Positions 1 through 6,050 are shown, counted from the stretch's first letter. The stretch: DNA of 8,388 nt from Ramlibacter sp. (GCA_023701085.1 JAMPXR010000096.1:1-8388); one strand, 5' to 3'. Program-made: numbers and translations. Notes: generated from the letters alone by a model not told the origin.

Positions 1-1042
1 CGTGGGACGCGTCCACCGCGATGATGGCATCCATGACCGAGTCGATCGTGCGGTGGTAGCGGTCGTTGGCGTCCCGCAGCGCGCGCGCCAGTTCCGCCTG
101 CCGGTTGACGGCGCGCACCAGCAGGCCGGCGGCCGTGACGACGAATGCGCACACCAGCACGGCGCCGAAGACGATGACCATCGCGTTTTCGCGCCAGGTG
201 GCCAGGGCGAGTTCCTCGTCATTGGGGACCCCCACGAGCAGCGGAAAGCGCCCGGTGCGCGCGAGCGCGAAAGCCTGCCGTCCCCCGTCGCCCGTGGCGT
301 GATCGACCATCCGCACTTCGGAGCCGGGACCGGGCAGGGGCCCGCTGCCCAGCTCCGGCGCGTACTCGCCGATCAGGTTCTCCCGATGGGGCAGGCTGGC
401 CAGCAGCGTGCCGTCCGCCAGGTACAGCGACATCCGCCGCGGGTGGTCCGCCCGCATCGCCTGGTACACCTGCTCCATCTTGAGCAGGTCCATCTTCGCC
501 ACGGCCACACCGCGGAACTTTCCGTCCGTGCCGGTGAACGAGCGCGCGACGTGCACCATCCAGGCGCCGCCCTGGGTCGGCTCGCGCGCCGGCCTGCCGA
601 TGTACAGCTCCTCGGACCGGCCGCCGATGAACGCTTTGTAGTACTCCTGGTCGGCGTGCGACAGGCCCAGGATTTCCCCTTCGCGGGACGAGTTCACGAT
701 ATTGCCGTGGGCGTCCAGCAGGAACAGCACGCCCAGCTGGCGCACACCGAAGATGCGCGCGCTCATCAGAAGCCGGACCGAAACGCTGTCGAGCTCCAGG
801 CTGCCGCCGTAGGCCGTCTGCATCCGCTCCTGCACGCCGCGCAGCACCAGGTCGATGCGGTCGAACGAATGCTCGGTCTCCTCGCGGATCATGTGCGCGA
901 AGGCCACGGTGTCCAGGCGCGCCGCTTCCAGCTCGCGCTTTCGCATGTCCCACAGCATGAACGCGACAGACACCGTGATCAGCGTGATCGTGAGCGTCGC
1001 CAGCAGCCCGATCGCGCGGGTAGGTCGGATTTGCATGCGCAT
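1..1042 (-). CDS. Membrane sensor protein with periplasmic Cache/PDC-like domain and start of a PAS domain (C-terminus beyond window)
   Basis: An open minus-strand frame runs from an ATG at 1042-1040 off the left edge, giving 347 residues without a stop. Residues about 10-30 form a first membrane segment (RAIGLLATLTITLITVSVAF). Residues about 33-285 form an extracytoplasmic region with PDC/Cache features: a hydrophobic strand plus LLDAHGNIVNSS, later DQEYYKAFIGG, then LYLADGTLLASLPHR. Residues 288-310 are a second membrane segment. A short helical linker (RQAELARALRDANDRYHRT) leads into IDSVMDAIIAVDAS, the usual opening of a PAS domain. Such proteins normally end in a GGDEF/EAL, histidine kinase or similar output module, which is not in the window, so the class cannot be named. 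A second ATG at 1036 is an alternative start; no strong Shine-Dalgarno precedes either. The gene is divergent from the cytochrome unit and shares its intergenic region, so it might sense a ligand relevant to that respiration, but this is inference. Confidence 0.85.
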   Translation of the reverse strand, partial: MRMQIRPTRAIGLLATLTITLITVSVAFMLWDMRKRELEAARLDTVAFAHMIREETEHSFDRIDLVLRGVQERMQTAYGGSLELDSVSVRLLMSARIFGVRQLGVLFLLDAHGNIVNSSREGEILGLSHADQEYYKAFIGGRSEELYIGRPAREPTQGGAWMVHVARSFTGTDGKFRGVAVAKMDLLKMEQVYQAMRADHPRRMSLYLADGTLLASLPHRENLIGEYAPELGSGPLPGPGSEVRMVDHATGDGGRQAFALARTGRFPLLVGVPNDEELALATWRENAMVIVFGAVLVCAFVVTAAGLLVRAVNRQAELARALRDANDRYHRTIDSVMDAIIAVDASH

Positions 1043-1133
1043 GGCGGTGCTTTGTTTTCGGGCCGGCCGCGCAGCGGCGGCCGGGGGGATGCATAGGAGT
1101 TCTCCGATTCCACACCATGGACCGGGCGGGCGG

Positions 1134-1147
1134 TTGACCTACGTCAA
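1134..1147. promoter_or_regulatory. FNR/ANR/FixK-type binding palindrome in the divergent intergenic region
   Basis: The sequence TTGACCTACGTCAA is a perfect inverted repeat of TTGAC around a 4-base spacer. It matches the CRP/FNR-superfamily layout TTGA-N6-TCAA, differing from the classical FNR half-site (TTGAT) at the inner base. It lies 92 bases upstream of the sensor gene start and about 150 bases upstream of the CbcL-like gene start, so it could serve either or both. Its first six bases also form a -35-like TTGACC, with TACGCT at 1156-1161 after 16 bases (a TGTACGCT extended -10). The box could therefore overlap a promoter core, and activation versus repression cannot be decided by eye. 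Confidence 0.6.
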
Positions 1148-1161
1148 GTAGGCTGTACGCT
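1134..1161 (+). promoter_or_regulatory. Candidate sigma-70-like promoter for the cytochrome unit
   Basis: A -35-like TTGACC (1134-1139) and a -10-like TACGCT (1156-1161, preceded by TG) are separated by 16 bases and point toward the CbcL-like gene, predicting transcription from about 1168 and a leader of about 130 bases. The -35 element lies inside the FNR-type palindrome. This is pattern matching only. An FNR class II start would instead lie near 1182, where no good -10 is visible. Confidence 0.3.
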
Positions 1162-1297
1162 CTGCCGACACACTCCCAAACACAACAATGCCGGCGCAAG
1201 CCTGCGGCTGTTACATTCGGCGCGTTTGCCGGATGGGCCCTTCGCGCCGAGGACGCTCGCAGCCGGCGAGGATTTTGAAAAGACGGAAGCCCTGACC

Positions 1298-3340
1298 ATG
1301 CAACTCGAGTCGATACTTTCACGCCTGCGGCGTCGCGCCGTTTCACTTTTACTGGCGAGCGCCTGCGTGACTCTGATCGGCATCGGCACGCAGGCCGCTG
1401 CGCAGCCCGCCGCGGCCGCACCGACCCCCGCCGCATCCCTGGACAACGCAAGCTGCCTGAACTGCCACGACGCGAAGAAGCCCAAGCTCGAGTCCAAGGA
1501 CGCGGCCGGAAAGGCGCGCGCGCTTCGGGCCGTGCCCTCCGACAAGTTCAAGGACAGCGTACACGCGACCATGCAGTGCGTGACCTGCCACTCGGACATC
1601 CGCGACAACGCCGAGAAGGGCAACGCGCACGCCAGGAACACGGCCCAGCCCCTGAAGAAGGTGGACTGCGCCGGCTGCCACCAGGAACTGTGGGAGCAGA
1701 CCGTCAAGCGGGGCAGGACAGCCGAGCGCCCCGGACTGGAGCGGGTCGCCAAGAACGTCGAGGCGTACAAGACCTCGTTCCATGCCAGACCGAACGCGGA
1801 GGACAAGACCCGGCCGAACGCGTCATGCGACAGCTGCCACGACACGCACACCTTCGACGTTCCGGCCAAGAACACGCCGGAATACACGCAGTGGCGCCTG
1901 GGTATCCCCGCGATGTGCGCCACCTGCCACACCGACCAGCTCGAAGCCTACAACGAGTCGGTCCACGCCAAGGTCAACAGCAGCAAGCTGCTGGCCGACG
2001 CCGCCGTGTGCTCTGATTGCCACACCGCCCATTCCGTGACCGGCACGTCGGGCAACCCGTTCAAGCTGACCGTGACCGCCAGCTGCGGCAACTGCCACAA
2101 GGAAGAGTACGACAGCTACAAGGACACGTTCCACGGCAAGATCACCAATCTGGGCTACGCCTACACGGCCAAGTGCTACAACTGCCACGGCAGCCATGAG
2201 ATCCAGCGCGTCGACGACGCCAAGTCGCCGGCCCATCCGGACAACCGGCTGGAGACCTGCCAGTCCTGCCACAACCCCAAGAAAGGCCTGCCCGGCGTGT
2301 CGAAGGGGTTCGCCAGCTTCCAGCCCCACGGCAATACGCACGATTTCGGCAAGTACCCGCAACTTTGGGCCGCGTTCCAGTTGATGGCCGGCCTGCTGAT
2401 TGGCACTTTCGCCTTCTTCTGGCTGCACACGGCCCTGTGGTTCTATCGTGAGTACAAGGAGCGCCAGGCCCGCGGCGGTGGACATGCCCACGTGCGGCTG
2501 GACGAGGTTCCCGCGCCGCTGCGCGGCAAGCACGTGCGGCGCTTCAGCCGCACCTGGCGGATCGCCCACCTGACGTTCGCCCTGAGCCTGATGGTGCTCA
2601 CGCTCACCGGCATGCCGCTGTTCTATTCGGAAGTGCCCTGGGCGCGCGCGATCATGAGCGCCCTGGGCGGGCCGCAGGTCGCGGGCGTCATCCACCGCAC
2701 GGCGGCCGTGATCTTCGCCGGCGTGTTCCTGTGGCACCTGGTCTACATGGTGTTCACCCTGGGCCGCAAGTGGAGGACCTTCAAGATCTTCGGGCCGGAC
2801 TCGATGGTGCCGAACCTGAAGGACCTCGAGGACATGATCGGCATGTTCAAGTGGTTCTTCGGCAAGGGCCCGCGGCCGGGCCTCGACCGCTGGAGCTACT
2901 GGGAGAAATTCGACTACTGGGCGCCCTTCTGGGGGGTGACCATCATCGGCGTGAGCGGCCTGGTCATGTGGCTGCCCCACTTCTTCGGCCAGTTCCTGCC
3001 CGGCTGGATCTTCAACGTGGCCTCCATCTTCCACGGTGAGGAAGCGTTCCTGGCGGTGGTGTTCCTGTTCACGGTGCACTTCTTCAACAACCACTTCCGT
3101 CCCGACAAGTTCCCGGTCGAAATCGTGATGTTCACCGGCACCATGTCGCTCGAAGAGTTCAAGAAGGACCATGGCGTGGAGTACCAGCGCCTGGTGGAAA
3201 CCGGCCAGCTCGAAAGCCACCTGGTTGAACCGCCGTCGGCGAAGATGGTCAAGGCCTCCAAGCTGCTCGGGTTCGTACTGATCATCTTCGGCCTGACATT
3301 GCTTACGCTGGTCGGGATTGGATTCTTCACGGGTGGCTGA
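1298..3340 (+). CDS. CbcL-like inner-membrane quinol:cytochrome protein: nonaheme cytochrome c fused to FdnI/HydC-type cytochrome b
   Basis: The 680-residue protein starts at ATG 1298 with GGAAG 8 bases upstream. This start gives a clean signal peptide (RRR, then a hydrophobic stretch 14-31, then an Ala/Pro-rich tail); the longer in-frame start at 1226 would bury it. The periplasmic part carries nine CXXCH c-haem motifs at Cys 53, 94, 124, 177, 207, 238, 263, 293 and 321, plus scattered extra histidines (DSVH, TSFH, ESVH, DTFH) suited to bis-His ligation. The C-terminal part has about six membrane segments (roughly 355-380, 422-444, 462-487, 541-565, 572-598, 655-677) with membrane histidines 424, 466, 480, 579, 594 and 599, as in FdnI/HydC b-type diheme subunits. 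Nine c-haems plus an FdnI/HydC-type b domain is the architecture of Geobacter CbcL, a low-potential menaquinol oxidase for metal reduction. The likely role is moving quinol electrons to periplasmic cytochromes. The family call is strong; the in vivo role is inferred. Confidence 0.88.
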   Translation: MQLESILSRLRRRAVSLLLASACVTLIGIGTQAAAQPAAAAPTPAASLDNASCLNCHDAKKPKLESKDAAGKARALRAVPSDKFKDSVHATMQCVTCHSDIRDNAEKGNAHARNTAQPLKKVDCAGCHQELWEQTVKRGRTAERPGLERVAKNVEAYKTSFHARPNAEDKTRPNASCDSCHDTHTFDVPAKNTPEYTQWRLGIPAMCATCHTDQLEAYNESVHAKVNSSKLLADAAVCSDCHTAHSVTGTSGNPFKLTVTASCGNCHKEEYDSYKDTFHGKITNLGYAYTAKCYNCHGSHEIQRVDDAKSPAHPDNRLETCQSCHNPKKGLPGVSKGFASFQPHGNTHDFGKYPQLWAAFQLMAGLLIGTFAFFWLHTALWFYREYKERQARGGGHAHVRLDEVPAPLRGKHVRRFSRTWRIAHLTFALSLMVLTLTGMPLFYSEVPWARAIMSALGGPQVAGVIHRTAAVIFAGVFLWHLVYMVFTLGRKWRTFKIFGPDSMVPNLKDLEDMIGMFKWFFGKGPRPGLDRWSYWEKFDYWAPFWGVTIIGVSGLVMWLPHFFGQFLPGWIFNVASIFHGEEAFLAVVFLFTVHFFNNHFRPDKFPVEIVMFTGTMSLEEFKKDHGVEYQRLVETGQLESHLVEPPSAKMVKASKLLGFVLIIFGLTLLTLVGIGFFTGG

Positions 3341-3361
3341 GGGCACCCGTTGATGGAAATT

Positions 3362-3389
3362 GCCGCCGTCTCCGTGGGGGAGCGGCGGC
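3362..3389 (+). other. Stable intergenic hairpin without T-tract
   Basis: GCCGCCG (3362-3368) pairs with CGGCGGC (3383-3389), extended by a wobble and an imperfect TCC/GGA arm, in the gap between the CbcL-like gene and the monoheme cytochrome gene. No T-run follows, so it is not a standard intrinsic terminator. It could protect the upstream mRNA 3' end or set the relative expression of the two genes. Confidence 0.5.
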
Positions 3390-3411
3390 CAAGATGCGAA
3401 AGCGACCGAGT

Positions 3412-3439
3412 TTGCCGGCTGCCAACGTATTTGTATTAA
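3412..3439 (+). promoter_or_regulatory. Possible internal promoter ahead of the monoheme cytochrome gene
   Basis: TTGCCG (3412-3417) and TATTAA (3434-3439) are separated by 16 bases in a locally AT-rich stretch, with a predicted start near 3446, just before the Shine-Dalgarno AGGAGA at 3451-3456. This could give the small cytochrome its own transcript. It rests on weak consensus matching. Confidence 0.3.
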
Positions 3440-3462
3440 CTTCGTTTTTAAGGAGACAGAAA

Positions 3463-3792
3463 ATGAAACTGCTCACGACACTGACGGTCGCCTTCGGCCT
3501 GATGACCGTTTCCGCCGCCGGCATCGCAGCGGATGCCGATGCCGCCCAGGCGACGCTGAAGACCAACGGCTGCAACAAGTGCCACGCGGTCGACAAGAAG
3601 AAGACCGGGCCGGCCTTCAAGGAAGTGGCGAAAAAATACAAAGGCAAGGGCGACGCGGAAACCACCCTGACCAAGCACGTCACGACCACGCCGACGATCG
3701 AGGTGGACGGCCAGAAGGAAGAGCACAAGCCGCTCAAGACCAAGGATGCCGGCGAGATCAAGAATCTCGTGCAGTGGGTCCTGTCGCTCTGA
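3463..3792 (+). CDS. Small periplasmic monoheme class I cytochrome c, apparently lacking a Met ligand
   Basis: The protein has 109 residues. ATG 3463 follows AGGAGA with a 6-base gap and opens a good signal peptide (MKLLTTLTVAFGLMTVSAAG, cleavage probably after Ala23); the longer in-frame start at 3394 lacks this logic. The mature domain holds one haem site, CNKCH at 37-41, then KKTGPAFKEVAKKY and a C-terminal helix (DAGEIKNLVQWVLSL), which are the signatures of the c551/c552-type class I fold. The sixth-ligand methionine of that family is absent: the mature protein contains no Met. His88 (EEHKPL) sits 47 residues after His41, close to the 45-residue His-Met spacing of Pseudomonas c551, and His72 is a second candidate. 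A bis-His, low-potential carrier is predicted. The mature protein is Lys-rich. Position between the CbcL-like and NapC-like genes suggests a periplasmic shuttle. Confidence 0.88.
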   Translation: MKLLTTLTVAFGLMTVSAAGIAADADAAQATLKTNGCNKCHAVDKKKTGPAFKEVAKKYKGKGDAETTLTKHVTTTPTIEVDGQKEEHKPLKTKDAGEIKNLVQWVLSL

Positions 3793-3819
3793 CCCCCTGG
3801 CCACCATTCGTTTTCGCAG

Positions 3820-3846
3820 GCGGGCAGGCGAATCATCGCTGCCCGC
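3820..3846 (+). other. Intergenic hairpin 1 between the monoheme and first tetraheme genes
   Basis: GCGGGCAG (3820-3827) pairs with CTGCCCGC (3839-3846). After one bulged G, CGA pairs with TCG around an ATCA loop. No T-tract follows, so termination by the intrinsic route is unlikely. It is the first of two consecutive stem-loops in a 167-base gap. Confidence 0.55.
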
Positions 3847-3855
3847 AACCGGAAT

Positions 3856-3885
3856 GGTCGGAGGGCACGTCTCTGCCGTCCGACC
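3856..3885 (+). other. Intergenic hairpin 2 between the monoheme and first tetraheme genes
   Basis: GGTCGGA (3856-3862) pairs with TCCGACC (3879-3885), and inside it GGCA (3864-3867) pairs with TGCC (3874-3877) around a 6-base loop, with one G-G mismatch between the two stems. Only a weak GCTTT follows. Together with hairpin 1 it could stabilise the abundant small-cytochrome message or reduce read-through to the membrane cytochromes. Confidence 0.55.
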
Positions 3886-3959
3886 GCTTTCATCGGGCGC
3901 GCTCGATCGTCGGCGCGATCCGGACGGCTTGTTGAAGCGCGTTTTTTGAAGGAAAAGCC

Positions 3960-4583
3960 ATGCCTCGAAGAGTTATCGCCAAGGTGCGAAGGTGGGTAAC
4001 CGGCAAGAAGGCCATCGTGGTTCTGCTGACCGGCGTCGCCGTCGGCGTCGTCGCGCTCAGCCTGTTCGGCACCACGATGATCTACACGAGCACCGAGGCG
4101 TTTTGCGCGACCAATTGCCACGAGATGGCCAACAACGTCACCCTGGAATACCAGGGAACGCCCCACGACAAGAACCGCACTGGCGTGCGCGCCACCTGCG
4201 TCGACTGCCACGTGCCCAATTCGCCGATCCCGCTGTACATCGCCAAGATGGGCGCGCTCAACGACCTGTGGAGCCATCACGTCACCCACACGATCGACAC
4301 GCGTGAGAAGTTCCAGGCCCAGCGGCAGAAGTTGGCGCAGCGGGTGTGGACGTACATGAAGGGCAACGACTCGCGTGAATGCCGCCATTGCCACAACCCG
4401 GCGAACATGGATCCCGAAAAGCAGTCGCCCGTCGCCCAGGCGCGGCACGCGAAGGGGCGCAGGGAAAAAATGACCTGCATCGACTGCCACTTCGGCCTCA
4501 CGCACGAACTGCCCCTGGGCGGACCCGGACCGCAGGAGCTGGACGTAGACCGCAGCCTGATCCCCAGAAGCGCCATCTTCTGA
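3960..4583 (+). CDS. NapC/NirT/NrfH-family membrane-anchored tetraheme cytochrome c (first of two paralogues)
   Basis: The protein has 207 residues; ATG 3960 follows GAAGGA at 3948-3953. A basic N-terminus and one membrane anchor (about 18-41) lead to a periplasmic tetraheme domain, as in quinol dehydrogenases of the NapC/NrfH/CymA family, which move electrons from quinol to periplasmic partners. Haem sites are CATNCH (49-54), CVDCH (80-84), CRHCH (141-145) and CIDCH (173-177). The first site is CX3CH, not the family's CX2CH, yet the following HxM (His54-Glu-Met56) that marks the haem-1 methionine in NrfH is kept. Lys96 and Asp102 (AKMGALND) fall where NrfH carries its quinol-site Lys/Asp pair, with a spacing one residue shorter. 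YMKGNDSRECRHCH and a C-terminal GPGPQEL are shared with the next gene. No dedicated terminal reductase is encoded beside it, so a role in extracellular electron transfer is inferred from context. Confidence 0.9.
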   Translation: MPRRVIAKVRRWVTGKKAIVVLLTGVAVGVVALSLFGTTMIYTSTEAFCATNCHEMANNVTLEYQGTPHDKNRTGVRATCVDCHVPNSPIPLYIAKMGALNDLWSHHVTHTIDTREKFQAQRQKLAQRVWTYMKGNDSRECRHCHNPANMDPEKQSPVAQARHAKGRREKMTCIDCHFGLTHELPLGGPGPQELDVDRSLIPRSAIF

Positions 4584-4647
4584 TCCACAAGAACGGCTAT
4601 TTCATCGGCAGCCGCTTGGGCGCTGTTGGACGCGAGGAGAAGCTCAG

Positions 4648-5250
4648 ATGTTGAAGATTTTCAGGAAGATCCGCGGTTGGGGCGCAGGTCCCGGGACGCT
4701 GGCCGTGCTCATTGGAGGCCTGGTTCTGGGCGTCATCCTGTTCGGTTCGGTCGGCTCGTTCATGGTGTACGCCAATTCGGAACACTTCTGCGCCAATGCC
4801 TGCCACGAGATGCAGCCCCTGCAGAAGGAGCACAAGGGGACCATCCACGACATGAACCGCAGCGGGGTGCGGGCCACCTGCAACGACTGCCACGTGCCGC
4901 ACGAGTACGTCCCCAACTACCTGGCCAAGCTGGGGCTGCTGTCGGACGTATGGGGGCACTGGACCGGCTCCATCGACACCAAGGAAAAGTTCGAGGCCAA
5001 ACGCTACGAGCTGGCCCGGCGCGTATGGGTGTACATGAAGGGCAACGACTCGCGCGAATGCCGGCACTGCCACACGACCGCGAAGATGGACCCGGAAATG
5101 CAGACCGAGAGAGCCCAGAAGCGGCATGAGAAAGGCCGCCTCGAAGGCCTGACCTGCATCGAGTGCCACTTCGCCGTGGCGCACACCGAACCCGATGGAC
5201 CCGGGCCGCAGGAGCTGTTTTCCAAGACCAAGGCGCCATCCCAGCCATAG
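4648..5250 (+). CDS. NapC/NirT/NrfH-family membrane-anchored tetraheme cytochrome c (second paralogue)
   Basis: The protein has 200 residues; ATG 4648 follows GAGGAGA at 4634-4640 and lies 64 bases after the previous gene. It has one N-terminal anchor (about 17-40) and haem sites CANACH (48-53), CNDCH (78-82), CRHCH (138-142) and CIECH (170-174). As in its neighbour, the first site is CX3CH followed by the conserved HxM (His53, Met55), and Lys94/Asp100 occupy the putative quinol-site positions. By eye more than half the aligned residues are identical to the upstream protein (GVRATC-DCHVP, AKxGxLxD, YMKGNDSRECRHCH, GPGPQEL), so the pair arose by tandem duplication. The acidic/basic surface and the region after haem 4 differ, which would allow different redox partners. 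The likely role is quinol oxidation feeding periplasmic carriers; the specific partner is unknown. Confidence 0.9.
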   Translation: MLKIFRKIRGWGAGPGTLAVLIGGLVLGVILFGSVGSFMVYANSEHFCANACHEMQPLQKEHKGTIHDMNRSGVRATCNDCHVPHEYVPNYLAKLGLLSDVWGHWTGSIDTKEKFEAKRYELARRVWVYMKGNDSRECRHCHTTAKMDPEMQTERAQKRHEKGRLEGLTCIECHFAVAHTEPDGPGPQELFSKTKAPSQP

Positions 5251-5289
5251 GCCTTCGGCCGGCCGCCATCTTCACGAAAGGAACGCCCC

Positions 5290-5538
5290 GTGCTCATCGA
5301 CTGCTACGAATGCAAGGCCAGGATCAGCGACACCGCGGCCAGCTGCCCCCACTGCGGCGCCGTGCCCGTGGATTCGGCGCGCTCGCTCCCGGTCGTCGTG
5401 TCCGACCTGGACATGAAGTTCAGCACCATCTTCTGGTTCATGATCAAGGCGGCCGTCGCCGCGGTACCGGCGGTGATCGTGCTCTACACCGCCTCGACCG
5501 TCATCGGCGGCATCATCTCGCCGCTTCTGAATCTGTAA
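5290..5538 (+). CDS. Small zinc-ribbon membrane protein of unknown function
   Basis: The protein has 82 residues with a GTG start at 5290, supported by AAAGGA 7 bases upstream and a 39-base gap to the preceding gene. The N-terminus is a short zinc ribbon: Cys5-X2-Cys8 and Cys19-X2-Cys22 (CYECKARISDTAASCPHCG). A linker follows, then one long hydrophobic stretch from about residue 45 to 78, enough for one or two membrane passes, ending at the C-terminus (PLLNL). It has no CXXCH, so it is not a haem protein. I do not recognise a named family. Its position as last gene before the terminator suggests co-expression with the cytochromes and perhaps an assembly, stability or regulatory role at the inner membrane, which is conjecture. 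The Cys pairs would most likely lie on the cytoplasmic side. Confidence 0.75.
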   Translation: MLIDCYECKARISDTAASCPHCGAVPVDSARSLPVVVSDLDMKFSTIFWFMIKAAVAAVPAVIVLYTASTVIGGIISPLLNL

Positions 5539-5627
5539 GGAAGCTGCCGCATTCCTTGCGGCGGGACCCGGACACGGCCGCGCGCCCGCCGTCAACCCGC
5601 CGCCTCTTCGCCTCACCGGTTATTCGC

Positions 5628-5660
5628 ACGGCGGCCCGCATCGGGCCGCCGTACATTTTT
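5628..5660 (+). terminator. Strong intrinsic terminator ending the cytochrome unit
   Basis: ACGGCGGCCCG (5628-5638) pairs perfectly over 11 bases with CGGGCCGCCGT (5642-5652) around a CAT loop, followed by ACATTTTT. The stem and T-run fit Rho-independent termination about 90 bases after the zinc-ribbon gene stop. Confidence 0.85.
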
Positions 5661-5727
5661 GGCGAGCCGCATCCACTCGCAGGCCGGTGCCGCGCAGTCG
5701 GCAAATTCAGGAAATTTCATCGTTTTG

Positions 5728-5751
5728 CGGCGCGCCCGCATCGGCGCGCCG
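5728..5751. other. Second GC-rich hairpin resembling the terminator stem
   Basis: CGGCGCGCC (5728-5736) pairs over 9 bases with GGCGCGCCG (5743-5751) around CGCATC. No T-tract follows on either strand. It shares the central CCCGCATCGG core with the terminator stem about 100 bases upstream, which suggests a duplicated or repeated palindromic element. Confidence 0.5.
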
Positions 5752-5961
5752 GATTCCCATGGCACGCCGGCCGCGGCGCAGCACCCCACTTTTCTTGTCC
5801 TGTCCGAAACACCACCCCACTCTCGGAGTATTCCTAGGGCAATCTTGATCGGCTTCCGATAGCGCGGGGAAACCCTGAATTTCAAAATCTGAGCACAGGT
5901 CGAAGGCGCTCGTGCCCGTCCGCTGCGCAGCTGCAAATGCATCAATCAGCGCTGCCAGAAG

Positions 5962-5975
5962 TTGATTCAAATCAA
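5962..5975. promoter_or_regulatory. Perfect FNR/ANR box upstream of the OmcA/MtrC-type gene
   Basis: TTGATTCAAATCAA matches the FNR consensus TTGAT-N4-ATCAA at every defined position. It lies 110 bases before the ATG at 6086, downstream of the terminator, so the lipoprotein gene is probably transcribed from its own promoter under FNR-type anaerobic control. At the usual class II spacing (centre at -41.5) the start would be near 6010, where no convincing -10 is visible, so the exact promoter stays open. Confidence 0.75.
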
Positions 5976-6020
5976 CGGTCGGTACGAGGCAGGAAGGAAC
6001 CGACGCGTCCAGACTCTGCA

Positions 6021-6050
6021 ATGACATCGGCGTAATGCGTTTTTTAAAGT
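6021..6050 (+). promoter_or_regulatory. Possible core promoter for the OmcA/MtrC-type gene
   Basis: ATGACA (6021-6026, five of six -35 bases) and TAAAGT (6045-6050, four of six -10 bases) are 18 bases apart, predicting a start near 6057. That would place the FNR box centre at about -88, not a preferred activator position. An alternative -10, TAATGC at 6033-6038, is equally weak. Confidence 0.25.

Noticed and set aside
2..1096. A plus-strand open frame opposite the sensor gene, and a long minus frame spanning 219-1451
   Set aside because: Neither has recognisable protein features; the minus frame ending at 1042 encodes two membrane segments, a Cache-like region and a PAS start.
1226..1297. 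An upstream in-frame ATG for the CbcL-like gene
   Set aside because: It would add 24 residues in front of a standard signal peptide; ATG 1298 has its own Shine-Dalgarno.
1355..1366. ASAC (Cys23) in the CbcL-like signal sequence as a possible lipobox
   Set aside because: Ala at -3 is a poor lipobox residue and the hydrophobic stretch continues past the cysteine, so an ordinary signal peptide is more likely.
1823..3346. A 507-codon open frame on the minus strand opposite the CbcL-like gene
   Set aside because: It is low-complexity, His/Gln/Arg/Ala/Val-rich and antisense to a gene with nine haem motifs and clear membrane segments.
3394..3462. An upstream in-frame ATG for the monoheme cytochrome gene
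   Set aside because: It would place 23 non-signal residues before the signal peptide and ignore the AGGAGA directly ahead of ATG 3463.
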